A stretch of DNA of 10,681 nucleotides from the NCBI GenBank assembly GCA_910583845.1, contig CAJUAB010000049.1:1-10681 (forward strand), given 5' to 3'. This DNA comes from an uncultured Acetatifactor sp. (lineage in GTDB: Bacteria > Bacillota > Clostridia > Lachnospirales > Lachnospiraceae). This document shows positions 1 through 6,310 of the stretch, in pieces. Each line of letters opens with the position of its first letter. The stretch's first letter is position 1. The notes beneath the pieces are model-generated. The model made no database searches and was not told the DNA's origin. It saw only the letters and a list, made by a program, of their open reading frames with translations. Position numbers and translations under genes: made by a program.

Positions 1-20
1 TAAAAGCCCCTTATAGGGGC
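1..20 (-). terminator. Rho-independent terminator-like hairpin at the window edge
   Basis: Read on the minus strand, a 5-bp stem GCCCC/GGGGC with loop TATAA is followed by TTTTA and then the window ends, so the T-run may be longer. It lies downstream of the leftward rsmH, ABC-F, Dabb and Cys-rich genes, where a terminator is expected. The stem is short, so this is a likely rather than certain call. Together with the hairpin at 29-47 it could instead be the structured end of a mobile element. Confidence 0.5.
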
Positions 21-28
21 AATGCAAG

Positions 29-47
29 CCACCGGCTAAGCCGGTGG
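29..47 (-). other. Strong 8-bp hairpin (CCACCGGC / GCCGGTGG)
   Basis: A perfect 8-bp inverted repeat with a 3-nt loop sits 11 nt beyond the stop codon of the Cys-rich gene. No T-run follows directly on either strand. It may help terminate or stabilise the leftward transcript together with the hairpin at 6-20. Two stacked GC-rich hairpins also resemble the ends of IS200/IS605-type elements, but no transposase is inside the window to confirm that. Confidence 0.5.
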
Positions 48-58
48 TCTTGACTGCG

Positions 59-235
59 TCACCGGTCCGTACCGGGATGGGATGCATCCGACAGATCCTC
101 TGTAAACCGGCGGCGCTTCCCCCCTGACTTCTGTTCACAGGCCGCCTCGTAAGGATGATTCTCATGGTATTTGCGGCATGACTCACAATCCCCATAACGG
201 GGACATTTTACCCGCTTGCAGGGACAATTCTTCAT
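59..235 (-). CDS. Small cysteine-rich protein (58 aa), putative zinc-binding
   Basis: Reading leftward from the ATG at 235 gives a 58-residue protein that begins MKNCPCKRVKCPRYGDCESC and continues RKYH. It has six Cys plus a His in the first 33 residues (CPC-x4-CP-x4-C-x2-C-x3-H, then a further C), a pattern suggesting metal binding. The tail is basic (KRRR) and polar. The ATG lies 3 nt after the Dabb stop codon, and the ribosome binding site (TTGAGGT, 8 nt upstream) sits inside the last Dabb codons, so translation is probably coupled. No family is identified with certainty. The real-gene call rests on the Cys spacing, the tight coupling and the ribosome binding site. A role is not known. Confidence 0.72.
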   Translation of the reverse strand: MKNCPCKRVKCPRYGDCESCRKYHENHPYEAACEQKSGGKRRRFTEDLSDASHPGTDR

Positions 236-238
236 GGA

Positions 239-541
239 TTATACCTCAAAATCCATGCAGCTTCTGACCGCTGTATAAGGTCTGACTTTGCCCTCCGCCA
301 CAGCCACATGCGCCGGATGGACCGCATAACCTTTCAGCGCCGCCTCGTCCACAAAGCTGGAATCCAGCATCAGATCCACATTGGAGCCTGACAGACCTTC
401 CGTATACACTCTGATCTCCAGCAATCCCGGGATTACACCGAACAGTCCCTCCAGTCCGGCCTTGATCTCCGCTTTTACCGTCATCTTTTCCCCGATAGAT
501 AGTTCCTCCCTCAGCTTCCACAAAATAACATGTTTTACCAT
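239..541 (-). CDS. Dabb (stress-responsive alpha/beta-barrel) domain protein
   Basis: This 100-residue protein begins MVKHVILWKLREE, which is the usual start of the Dabb family (dimeric alpha+beta barrel, Pfam PF07876). It then shows the expected helix, the strand around LLEIRVYTEG, the strand around DLMLDSSFVDEAALKGY, and the conserved Y-x-x-H-P-A-H motif (residues about 72-78). Full length matches a single-domain member. Such proteins are small dimeric cytoplasmic barrels whose substrates are mostly unknown, so no reaction is assigned. The start is supported by an AGGAGGGAG site 4 nt upstream of the ATG. It lies 48 nt after the ABC-F gene and 3 nt before the Cys-rich gene, so it is probably cotranscribed with both. 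Confidence 0.87.
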   Translation of the reverse strand: MVKHVILWKLREELSIGEKMTVKAEIKAGLEGLFGVIPGLLEIRVYTEGLSGSNVDLMLDSSFVDEAALKGYAVHPAHVAVAEGKVRPYTAVRSCMDFEV

Positions 542-589
542 TCTACTCCCTCCTGAACTGACATCCTTGTATTTTTCCTGTGCTCCCGA

Positions 590-2695
590 TCAGCAATGTT
601 TTTCTTCCATTTGGGCCAGTTCCGTCTCTGCTTCCAGCATCCGCTCCAGCAGGCTTTCCTGATTCTTTTCCTCCGCATCTATGGATTCCTGCAGCTCCAT
701 AAGCCGGACGTAATCACTGCCCAGAGCCGGGTCCGCCAGCTGCAGCTGAAATTCGGCCAGCCTGGTCTCACTCTCGGACAGCTGCCGCTCATATTTCTCA
801 AGCTGGCTCTTTAAACGGGAACGGATTTTTCCCGGATTATAATAGGTCTTTTGGTCAAACACATCCGTCAGGGTAGGAGCCGCTTTACCGGTCCCCCCCA
901 CGGCCTGATCCGGTCCGGTTGTGCTCTGCTGCCCGGCCTGAAACCGGCCTTTGCAGTCGGACTGCCCCGTCCGGTTTCCGTCCTCTGACAGGTCTTTGCG
1001 CCCGGACCGGCCTGTCTGTCCCGGCTGCCCGCCGGTCCCGGCCCGCGCCGGTCCGCGGCCGCCCACAAGACCGGCCGCCTCCTTCTGTTTCTGCGCCAGA
1101 TACTCCTCATAACACATCTTGTATTGATATACACCCTCCCGGGAGAATTCCAAAATCCCCGTGGCAATCCGGCTGATAAAATACCGATCATGGGATACAA
1201 ACAACACCGTGCCCGCGTATTCCCGCAGCATCAGTTCCAGCGCTTCCTTTCCGATGATGTCCATGTGATTGGTGGGTTCGTCCAAAATCAACAGATTGGG
1301 CCGGGTCTGCAACATCTTGCACAGGGACAGGCGTACTTTCTCTCCGCCGGAGAGCTGCCCCATAAGTTTCATCACATCCTCGCCGGAGAACAGAAAGCCT
1401 CCCAGGGCGCTGCGCACCTCCTCCCGCACATAGTGGGGGTACTCCTCCCAGAAATTATCCAGCACGGTCTGTCTGGGGTCCGCGTCATCCAACACCGCTT
1501 TCTGCTGATCAAAATACCCCCATTCCACATTCTGTCCGAATTTGTACTCCCCGCCCAGAGCGGGCAATTCCCCGATCAATGTTCTCAGCAATGTAGATTT
1601 TCCCTTGCCGTTCTCTCCGATGATTGCCAGACGCTCTTTCTTCTGCAAAAGAAAACTAACCTTCTCCAGTTCATGGTCGTATCCAATGGATAAATCCCTA
1701 GCCTGCACCACATTGGTGTAGCTCTCTATCCTGGGCTCATACCGGGCATGGAACGCCTTTGTGTCAAAGCGTCTGGGCTTTTCGATCTTCACCATATGTT
1801 CAATGACCATGCGCTTGGACCGGGTGGCCGCCACCTTGGAGGGCGTGTTCTTCCATTTCTCGATCCAGTCCGTCAGCCTCTGGATCTCTTTCTGCTGTTC
1901 CTCATAATCCTTTTCCTGCTTGACCAGATCCTCTTCCTTCTGCCGCATAAAAGCGGAATAATTGCCCACATATCGCCTGATCCTGTGATACTCAATCTCA
2001 TAGGTCACATCTATGACCTTGTCCAGAAACATGCGGTCATGGGAAACGATGATCACCGCCTTGTCATACGTTTTCAGATAGCCCTCCAGCCACTCAATGG
2101 TAGGCAGGTCCAGGTGGTTGGTAGGCTCGTCCAGCAGCATGATATCCGGCCGCTCCAACAGCAGTTTGATAAAAGCCACCTTGGTCTGCTGCCCCCCTGA
2201 AAAACTGCCGATGGGACGCTGAAGATCCTCCAGGGCAAAACCAAAGCGCTGAAACATGATCTCCATATCCTGTCTCCAGGAATATCCCCGCAGGGCCTCC
2301 ATCCTTCTCTGCAAACTGTCGTACTCTGCCAGAAGCCGGCTGTCGTCAGACTCCTTCATCAGCTCCTCCAACTCATTCATCCGCTTCTCACAGGCAAAGA
2401 CAGGGCCGAATACTTTCCGGATCTCCTCCTCCACTGTCACTTCTTTTTCTTCGAAATTGATCTGGCGCAGGAAACCGATCTCCTGCTTTCCCGCCATAGT
2501 GATGCCACACTCCTCATCGCTGTCCGGATTATTCATCTGTATATCCCCCGCAATGAGTTTCAGCAGCGTGGTCTTGCCGCAGCCATTGCGGCCCACGACG
2601 GCGATTTTCTCCCTGTCGTGTACCTCAAAATTCACGTCTTCCAATATGGTATCCGCCCCGTACTGCACCAGGGCATGTCGTATCTGGTATCTCAT
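590..2695 (-). CDS. ABC-F family ATPase (ribosome-associated type)
   Basis: This 701-residue soluble protein has two ABC ATPase domains and no membrane segments, as in ABC-F proteins that bind the ribosomal E site. Domain 1 has Walker A GRNGCGKT (35-42), signature SFSGGQ (164-169), Walker B/D-loop LLDEPTNHLD (187-196) and the SHD switch (218-220). A charged helical linker (about 235-310) joins it to domain 2, with Walker A GENGKGKS (360-367), signature LSGGEK (448-453), LLILDEPTNHMD (468-479) and SHD (501-503). Residues about 540-608 form a Gly/Arg/Gln-rich low-complexity linker encoded by DNA full of CCGG, followed by a coiled-coil tail (about 620-700) as in Uup/YdiF-type members. The family includes translation factors and antibiotic-protection proteins, and I cannot tell which this is, although the arrangement favours a housekeeping role. 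The ribosome binding site is weak. The start is chosen because the sequence aligns with the usual ABC-F N terminus. It lies 59 nt downstream of rsmH. Confidence 0.95.
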   Translation of the reverse strand: MRYQIRHALVQYGADTILEDVNFEVHDREKIAVVGRNGCGKTTLLKLIAGDIQMNNPDSDEECGITMAGKQEIGFLRQINFEEKEVTVEEEIRKVFGPVFACEKRMNELEELMKESDDSRLLAEYDSLQRRMEALRGYSWRQDMEIMFQRFGFALEDLQRPIGSFSGGQQTKVAFIKLLLERPDIMLLDEPTNHLDLPTIEWLEGYLKTYDKAVIIVSHDRMFLDKVIDVTYEIEYHRIRRYVGNYSAFMRQKEEDLVKQEKDYEEQQKEIQRLTDWIEKWKNTPSKVAATRSKRMVIEHMVKIEKPRRFDTKAFHARYEPRIESYTNVVQARDLSIGYDHELEKVSFLLQKKERLAIIGENGKGKSTLLRTLIGELPALGGEYKFGQNVEWGYFDQQKAVLDDADPRQTVLDNFWEEYPHYVREEVRSALGGFLFSGEDVMKLMGQLSGGEKVRLSLCKMLQTRPNLLILDEPTNHMDIIGKEALELMLREYAGTVLFVSHDRYFISRIATGILEFSREGVYQYKMCYEEYLAQKQKEAAGLVGGRGPARAGTGGQPGQTGRSGRKDLSEDGNRTGQSDCKGRFQAGQQSTTGPDQAVGGTGKAAPTLTDVFDQKTYYNPGKIRSRLKSQLEKYERQLSESETRLAEFQLQLADPALGSDYVRLMELQESIDAEEKNQESLLERMLEAETELAQMEEKHC

Positions 2696-2754
2696 AATTC
2701 TGTCTACTGTTCCCTTCTATATCCGAGTTCTGCCTCTCCTGCTCAGCGTTCGTC

Positions 2755-3795
2755 TCACGCCTTCACGGCCCAGCGCAGTTTTGTGGAACGGGCCCGGCCA
2801 TTGGCCCTGCACTCCTCCGGGGTGGGACGTATCACCTTCTCCGAAATCTCCGCGAAAACATGCTGCCGGTAATATTCCTGGAACGCCTTTTTCACCAGCC
2901 TGTCCTCTCCCGAATGAAAGGTCAGTATGGCAACCCTTCCCCCCGCCGTCAAGGACCCGGGCAGTTTACGCAAAAACGCTTCCAACACCTCAAACTCATC
3001 GTTTACATCTATCCGCAGCGCCTGAAACACCCTCTGACAGGTTTTCTTCAAGAGTTCCCTTTTCTCTCCGTTCTCAGGCAGATAAGCCAAAGCGTTCTCA
3101 ATTACCCTGCGCAAATCCGTTGTTGTGCGGATAACAGTCCCCTTTTTCCGCTGCCTGGCAATGGCCGCGGCAATCTCTCCGGCGTAGGGTTCATCCGCGT
3201 TCTCCGCCAACATTCCCTGAATTTCTTCCCGCCTCATCCGCTCCAGCCGCTTCCAGGCCGGAATGCCGTTCTCCGGGTCCAGCCGCAGATCCAGCACACC
3301 GTCCTCCTTGTAGGAAAATCCCCTCTCCGGATTGTCAATCTGCATGGAAGATACCCCCAGATCCGCCATCACAAACTGAAAGGGCCCATATTCCCGGGCC
3401 ACCCTGTCAATATTGGCAAAATTCTCTCTGACCGCCGTAAAGATATCCTCGCCAAACCCTGCTTTTCGCAGACGCTCCCTCGTTCTGACCATCTCAGCGG
3501 AATCTACATCCAGCCCGTAGAGATGTCCTTTGCCCTCCAGGCAGGCAAGTATCCTCCTGGCGTGGCCGCCATAGCCCAAAGTGGCGTCCAGCCCTTTCTC
3601 CCCGGGTTCAATCCTCAGTATCTCCAGCACTTCTTCTACCATGATGGGGCGATGCATTCCCGCAGGGGTGCTTCCCTTGGCGATGACCCTGGCTACCGTG
3701 TCCGCATATTTTTCAGGATCATGCTCCTTATATTTTTCCGCGAAGGTTTTCGGGTGTGTGCCCGAATACCGCTTTCTCCTCTTATGCTCTTCCAT
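2755..3795 (-). CDS. rsmH: RsmH-family 16S rRNA (cytosine-N4)-methyltransferase, N-terminally extended
   Basis: This 346-residue protein belongs to the RsmH/MraW family, which uses S-adenosylmethionine to methylate N4 of C1402 in the 16S rRNA decoding centre. Visible family motifs are HRPIMVEEVLEIL (48-60), the SAM-binding DATLGYGGHA (70-79; usual form DGTLGxGGHS), LDVD (95-98), ADLGVSSMQIDNPERGFSY (144-162), FQALRIDVNDE (257-267), LTFHSGEDRLVK (291-302) and the C-terminal RPTPEE...RARSTKLR (323-341). Two things are unusual. About 47 residues precede the normal start (with GTHPKTFAEKYKEH), making it longer than the usual ~310. Several motif positions are also altered (G to A after the first motif Asp, HSLED to HSGED). 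It is not next to mraZ or ftsL, so it may be a second, divergent paralogue. The start has TAGGAG upstream of the ATG with suitable spacing, and its own promoter lies at 3870-3898. Confidence 0.9.
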   Translation of the reverse strand: MEEHKRRKRYSGTHPKTFAEKYKEHDPEKYADTVARVIAKGSTPAGMHRPIMVEEVLEILRIEPGEKGLDATLGYGGHARRILACLEGKGHLYGLDVDSAEMVRTRERLRKAGFGEDIFTAVRENFANIDRVAREYGPFQFVMADLGVSSMQIDNPERGFSYKEDGVLDLRLDPENGIPAWKRLERMRREEIQGMLAENADEPYAGEIAAAIARQRKKGTVIRTTTDLRRVIENALAYLPENGEKRELLKKTCQRVFQALRIDVNDEFEVLEAFLRKLPGSLTAGGRVAILTFHSGEDRLVKKAFQEYYRQHVFAEISEKVIRPTPEECRANGRARSTKLRWAVKA

Positions 3796-3804
3796 GATCC
3801 ACTC

Positions 3805-3828
3805 CTATCCTCCTCGCGGCAGGCACAC
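3805..3828 (-). CDS. Possible 7-codon leader peptide upstream of rsmH
   Basis: On the minus strand an AAAGGAGG (3833-3840) stands 4 nt before a GTG that opens a tiny frame, MCLPRGG-stop. Its TAG (3805-3807) overlaps the AGGAG that serves rsmH. A strong Shine-Dalgarno sequence without any other start is unusual, and the overlap would couple translation of a leader to rsmH. It is very short and could be chance. Confidence 0.25.
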   Translation of the reverse strand: MCLPRGG

Positions 3829-3841
3829 AGAGCCTCCTTTT

Positions 3842-3858
3842 TGTCCCTGCTTGGGACA
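3842..3858 (-). other. Hairpin in the rsmH 5' leader
   Basis: An inverted repeat TGTCCC/GGGACA with a 5-nt loop lies between the promoter and the first Shine-Dalgarno sequence of the rsmH leader. On the minus strand it is followed by AAAAAGGAGG rather than by a T-run, so it is not a terminator in that direction. On the plus strand a T-run precedes it, so it does not terminate there either. Its role is unknown. Confidence 0.35.
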
Positions 3859-3869
3859 GAATCATATTC

Positions 3870-3898
3870 ATTATACTAGGCTTTGCCCAATATATCCA
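3870..3898 (-). promoter_or_regulatory. Probable sigma-A promoter for the rsmH operon
   Basis: On the minus strand, TGGATA (3893-3898; 4 of 6 to the -35 consensus), a 17-nt spacer and a perfect TATAAT (3870-3875) lie 75-103 nt upstream of the rsmH ATG. This separates the rsmH-ABC-F-Dabb-Cys group from the sigma/DUF262 genes, although read-through from those is not excluded. Confidence 0.6.
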
Positions 3899-3926
3899 CT
3901 GTTTTCGAAAAAACCTTCCGAAATTC

Positions 3927-3953
3927 TTTGACATCCTTTACCAATCTGTCAAA
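3927..3953 (-). other. 7-bp inverted repeat over the DUF262 stop codon
   Basis: TTTGACA (3927-3933) and TGTCAAA (3947-3953) form an inverted repeat with a 13-nt spacer that covers the end of the DUF262 gene. On the minus strand a T6 run follows 15 nt further on. It could act as a weak terminator or an RNA-stabilising hairpin. The distance to the T-run makes a classical terminator unlikely. Confidence 0.35.
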
Positions 3954-5340
3954 TCCTGTCTCGCTCCAGGTAAGTATTAAGCTCCTTAAGCATATGCCTG
4001 TAATTTTTCTTCTGATCCGCATAATATACGGCATTTTCTTCCGCAAACTGCCGCATCCATCCCTCCAGATCAACATCCTGCCTGTACGAATAGGCCACCA
4101 TGGCAAGCAGCGACAGTCTGTTGTGCTTCTCCAACAGTCTGGAACCGGTCCGGATGGTTCTGGCTTCCAGATCCTTAAGAGTATCCAGGAACAGGCTCAT
4201 GTCCTCCCGCAAATCCGCCGGATCTATTCCCACATTTTCGGCAATAAAATGTTCCTCCTCTGAGAGATCTCCGCCTGTCACCGCTTCCCTTCCCTCTTCG
4301 CCCACAAACTTCCGCATCCGATCACCAAGCATCTCCAGCCTGGCTTTGATAACCGCCTTGTCCCTTTCAAGTCCGTCAGGCAGATGCCCGTCCGCCTCCC
4401 CTCGCCGGAGGCGACTCTGGAAATCACTCAGAAACTCCGCATATTTCCCATCTCCGATCCCAAACGACGTGAATCTGTCAAACAATGTGAGGAAAAGAAA
4501 GGCATCTTTGCTGTTAAACATATTTCGAATCTCGTCTGTGACCACTCTCTCCAATCTGTGCAGATTATCTGCCAGCTTTTCAAACTCCTCTTTGACGGCA
4601 TATTCATTCAGATAGGCGCACATCGCCTTCGTCTGTTTCTTCCAGTGATCCAGATGACCCGTACACATGACCGTCTCCACAATGACCCTTTCCACCACGC
4701 CCTTTACCTTTTCTGCCTCCGTAAAATTGCTGCAATCCAGAAAGAACCTGTACTCCGTCATATCACGGATATCCCCGGCAAAATGATCAATGTGAGTGAA
4801 CGCTCTTTGGTTCGCGTTCATGGAAGTATGGTTGTTATATCTCTCGATCAGCCGGGAAATCCTTTGGTTGTCACAGTGCTTCTGTATGACCGTCTCAATC
4901 GGATACTCGTTGAATCTTTTCTTTAATTCCTCCGGCAGCCTGTCATAGGTCATATTCCGAATGTCAAAAGCCGCGTCTTCCCACACAATATGACCATCAA
5001 CGTCAACAAGCACATTTCCCTCCCGGTCTCTAACTTTTTCCCTGTAAGGGATAACGGAATTTTCAACCGCTGATGTAATCTTATAATTGCCGTGCCTGTA
5101 TTTTTTCAGGGCAGCCGTCCTCTGTACGCCGTCCACAATCCAGAGCCGCGAATTGTCCTCCTCCCCCAATATAATGGGCGGCATATAGTCGTCCATCAGT
5201 ACCGTGACAATCAGCTCGTTCACCTGTTCGTTGCTCCACACAAACTGTCTCTGCACAGCCGCGTCATTGCGGATAACCAGATCCCTCACTTTGCTCAGAT
5301 ACAGTTCCACCGTATAAATCTGTCTCCGTTTCTCACTCAT
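3949..5340 (-). CDS. DUF262-domain protein (ParB/GmrS-like N-terminal domain)
   Basis: This 463-residue soluble protein has an N-terminal DUF262 domain, the ParB/Srx-like fold found in GmrSD-type and related DNA-defence proteins. The sequence shows RQFVWSNEQVNELIVTVLMD (31-50) and PPIILGE (54-60), followed by WIVDGVQRTAAL (67-78), where family members usually have DGQQR. A later NANQRAFTHID (175-185) resembles the downstream DUF262 helix. Residues about 200-463 are helical, and I see no HNH (DUF1524) nuclease motif there, so it lacks the usual nuclease half. The ATG at 5340 is chosen because GGAGG lies 8 nt upstream. A longer in-frame extension to 5436 overlaps the sigma gene and has no better signal. 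It starts 28 nt after the sigma-factor stop and probably shares its promoter. Function is unknown, and nucleotide binding is only a family-based guess. Confidence 0.88.
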   Translation of the reverse strand: MSEKRRQIYTVELYLSKVRDLVIRNDAAVQRQFVWSNEQVNELIVTVLMDDYMPPIILGEEDNSRLWIVDGVQRTAALKKYRHGNYKITSAVENSVIPYREKVRDREGNVLVDVDGHIVWEDAAFDIRNMTYDRLPEELKKRFNEYPIETVIQKHCDNQRISRLIERYNNHTSMNANQRAFTHIDHFAGDIRDMTEYRFFLDCSNFTEAEKVKGVVERVIVETVMCTGHLDHWKKQTKAMCAYLNEYAVKEEFEKLADNLHRLERVVTDEIRNMFNSKDAFLFLTLFDRFTSFGIGDGKYAEFLSDFQSRLRRGEADGHLPDGLERDKAVIKARLEMLGDRMRKFVGEEGREAVTGGDLSEEEHFIAENVGIDPADLREDMSLFLDTLKDLEARTIRTGSRLLEKHNRLSLLAMVAYSYRQDVDLEGWMRQFAEENAVYYADQKKNYRHMLKELNTYLERDRI

Positions 5341-5368
5341 CCTGTCTGCCTCCAGTCCTCCGCCGCAT

Positions 5369-5923
5369 TCACAGCAGCACCGAAACGTTTCTGTAAGAGT
5401 GTATTGCCACATTGCACTCCGCCAGCTGTTTTTCATTAATATGCAGCCGCGCCCTGATCTCCCGGGGAGAGTATCCCAATGCGCTCATTTCCAGCACCTT
5501 CTTCTGCAAACCGGAAAGCCTTTGCAGATATCCCAGCATTCTATTGCTGTATTCCTCCTCTTTTCCCAGCACTTCTGTCTCCACGTCAAAGCCGCCGGGA
5601 ATCCCATCGCCCAGTGTTTCGTTCTCATCCTCATCCACAGGAGTGTCCAGAGAAACACACATTCTCTCCGCTCTGCGTTTTTCCCTGTTCCTTCTGGTAA
5701 TCTCCGTTTTGACTCTGTTCAGAAGACAGGAATAGAGAAATCCTTCAAAATCCCCGCTGCCGTCATATCGCATGATAGCATATGTAAAAACCTCATTCGC
5801 CAAAGAGTAAAAGTCATCCGTGTCCGCATCCGAAAGACCTCCGAATTTAACCAGAATCCTGTCCACAAGTCCTCTGAGTCTCCTCGCGTTATTCTTATAA
5901 TAAGCGTCTAACAATTCGTCCAT
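5369..5923 (-). CDS. Sigma-70 family RNA polymerase sigma factor (ECF-like architecture)
   Basis: This 184-residue protein has a region-2-like segment (about 35-86: DDFYSLANEVFTYAIMRYD, then FEGFLYSCLLNRVKTEI and a basic TRRNREKRR), an acidic linker (SLDTPVDEDENETLGD) and a region-4-like helix-turn-helix (about 135-180: LSGLQKKVLEMSALGYSPREI...HINEKQL). This two-part layout without region 3 is typical of small alternative sigma factors that redirect host RNA polymerase. No anti-sigma gene is adjacent. The neighbour is a DUF262 protein 28 nt downstream. The ATG at 5923 is chosen because GGGGGAGG lies 4 nt upstream. An in-frame TTG further upstream (5962) is less likely. Control appears to come from the promoter at 6055-6083, which carries LexA-type boxes, and from a leader of about 125 nt. 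Its target promoters are unknown. Confidence 0.85.
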   Translation of the reverse strand: MDELLDAYYKNNARRLRGLVDRILVKFGGLSDADTDDFYSLANEVFTYAIMRYDGSGDFEGFLYSCLLNRVKTEITRRNREKRRAERMCVSLDTPVDEDENETLGDGIPGGFDVETEVLGKEEEYSNRMLGYLQRLSGLQKKVLEMSALGYSPREIRARLHINEKQLAECNVAIHSYRNVSVLL

Positions 5924-5958
5924 GTCGCCTCCCCCGTTCCCTTGATTTAAATATGTCC

Positions 5959-6034
5959 ACAACAGATTCCCAAACCTGCCGGGATTCCATTGTCAGAAAC
6001 AACAGAATTCTCTTTCCGTCAGGATTCCGTTGTC
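5959..6034 (-). repeat. Sigma-gene leader: duplicated 13-nt element with one shared pairing arm
   Basis: On the minus strand GACAACGGAATCC (6022-6034) is repeated 40 nt downstream as GACAATGGAATCC (5982-5994). A third stretch, GGGAATCTGTTGT (5959-5971), is complementary to either copy apart from one A-A mismatch and a few G-U pairs. Either upstream copy could therefore form a roughly 12-bp stem with the same arm, giving mutually exclusive hairpins. No T-run follows, and the ribosome binding site (about 5928-5935) is outside the stem. It could be an RNA switch, or the direct repeats could bind a protein. Confidence 0.5.
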
Positions 6035-6054
6035 TAAGATTATTGGTACTGACA

Positions 6055-6083
6055 ATTATAGAACATGCGTTCTGATTTGTCAA
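6055..6083 (-). promoter_or_regulatory. Perfect sigma-A promoter of the sigma/DUF262 genes
   Basis: The minus strand carries TTGACA (6078-6083), exactly 17 nt, then TATAAT (6055-6060), a full match to the vegetative consensus. Transcription would start near 6048 and leave a leader of about 125 nt before the sigma-factor ATG. A promoter this strong normally needs a repressor. The LexA-type box in its spacer fits that role. Confidence 0.9.
6060..6073 (-). promoter_or_regulatory. LexA/SOS box within the promoter spacer
   Basis: The minus strand reads AGAACGCATGTTCT, with arms GAAC and GTTC 4 nt apart. It matches the Gram-positive LexA (DinR) consensus CGAACRNRYGTTYG at 12 of 14 positions; only the outermost base on each side differs. 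It lies between the -35 and -10 hexamers, where bound LexA would block RNA polymerase. Confidence 0.7.
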
Positions 6084-6093
6084 TACCATTTTT

Positions 6094-6107
6094 CGAACGC
6101 CAGTTCT
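6094..6107 (-). promoter_or_regulatory. Second LexA-type GAAC-N4-GTTC site
   Basis: The minus strand reads AGAACTGGCGTTCG, matching the CGAACRNRYGTTYG consensus at 12 of 14 positions. It lies just upstream of the -35 hexamer, with its centre 34 bp (a little over three helical turns) from the first box. Two such sites so close together are unlikely by chance and support SOS control. Confidence 0.6.
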
Positions 6108-6310
6108 TCATTTTTTGCAAAAAGTTCCTTGCCCAAAAGAGAAGTAAATGATAGAAGCATATAACATCACACAGCTCACTTGCTGTAACACAACCGCATA
6201 TTCCCTCATGGCGTGTTTGCAAAATGCTCAGGAGCCCGGAAATGTGCCGTCAGCCCTGTATGCCACAGGGAATCCGCAAGACTTTGACTATTGAAGGAGG
6301 ACAAATCGCA
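6108..6310 (+). other. Leader of the plus-strand genes; no clear promoter seen
   Basis: This stretch contains a 12-bp perfect palindrome TTTTTGCAAAAA (6112-6123), with its core TTTGCAAAA repeated at 6216-6224. It also contains a hairpin ACAGC/GCTGT (6171-6186) and a hairpin CCCTGT/ACAGGG with a 5-nt loop (6254-6270). I see no good -35/-10 pair on the plus strand; the best is TTGCCC with a weak TAGAAG. I do not recognise a known riboswitch. The plus-strand genes may therefore use an activator-dependent or phage-specific promoter. Confidence 0.4.

Noticed and set aside
1124..2200. Plus-strand frames within the ABC-F gene
   Set aside because: They are antisense to intact ATPase motifs and no promoter or ribosome binding site supports them.
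2256..3134. A 292-codon plus-strand frame over the ABC-F/rsmH junction
   Set aside because: It is the complement of two well-recognised minus-strand genes, and its composition is that of a shadow frame.
5341..5436. N-terminal extension of the DUF262 gene (32 extra codons)
   Set aside because: It overlaps the end of the sigma-factor gene, lies before the conserved domain, and the ATG at 5340 has a good GGAGG site.
6240..6300. Riboswitch before the small ORF
   Set aside because: The region has a hairpin and a GCCAC-like stretch, but I could not match the conserved core of any known riboswitch class.
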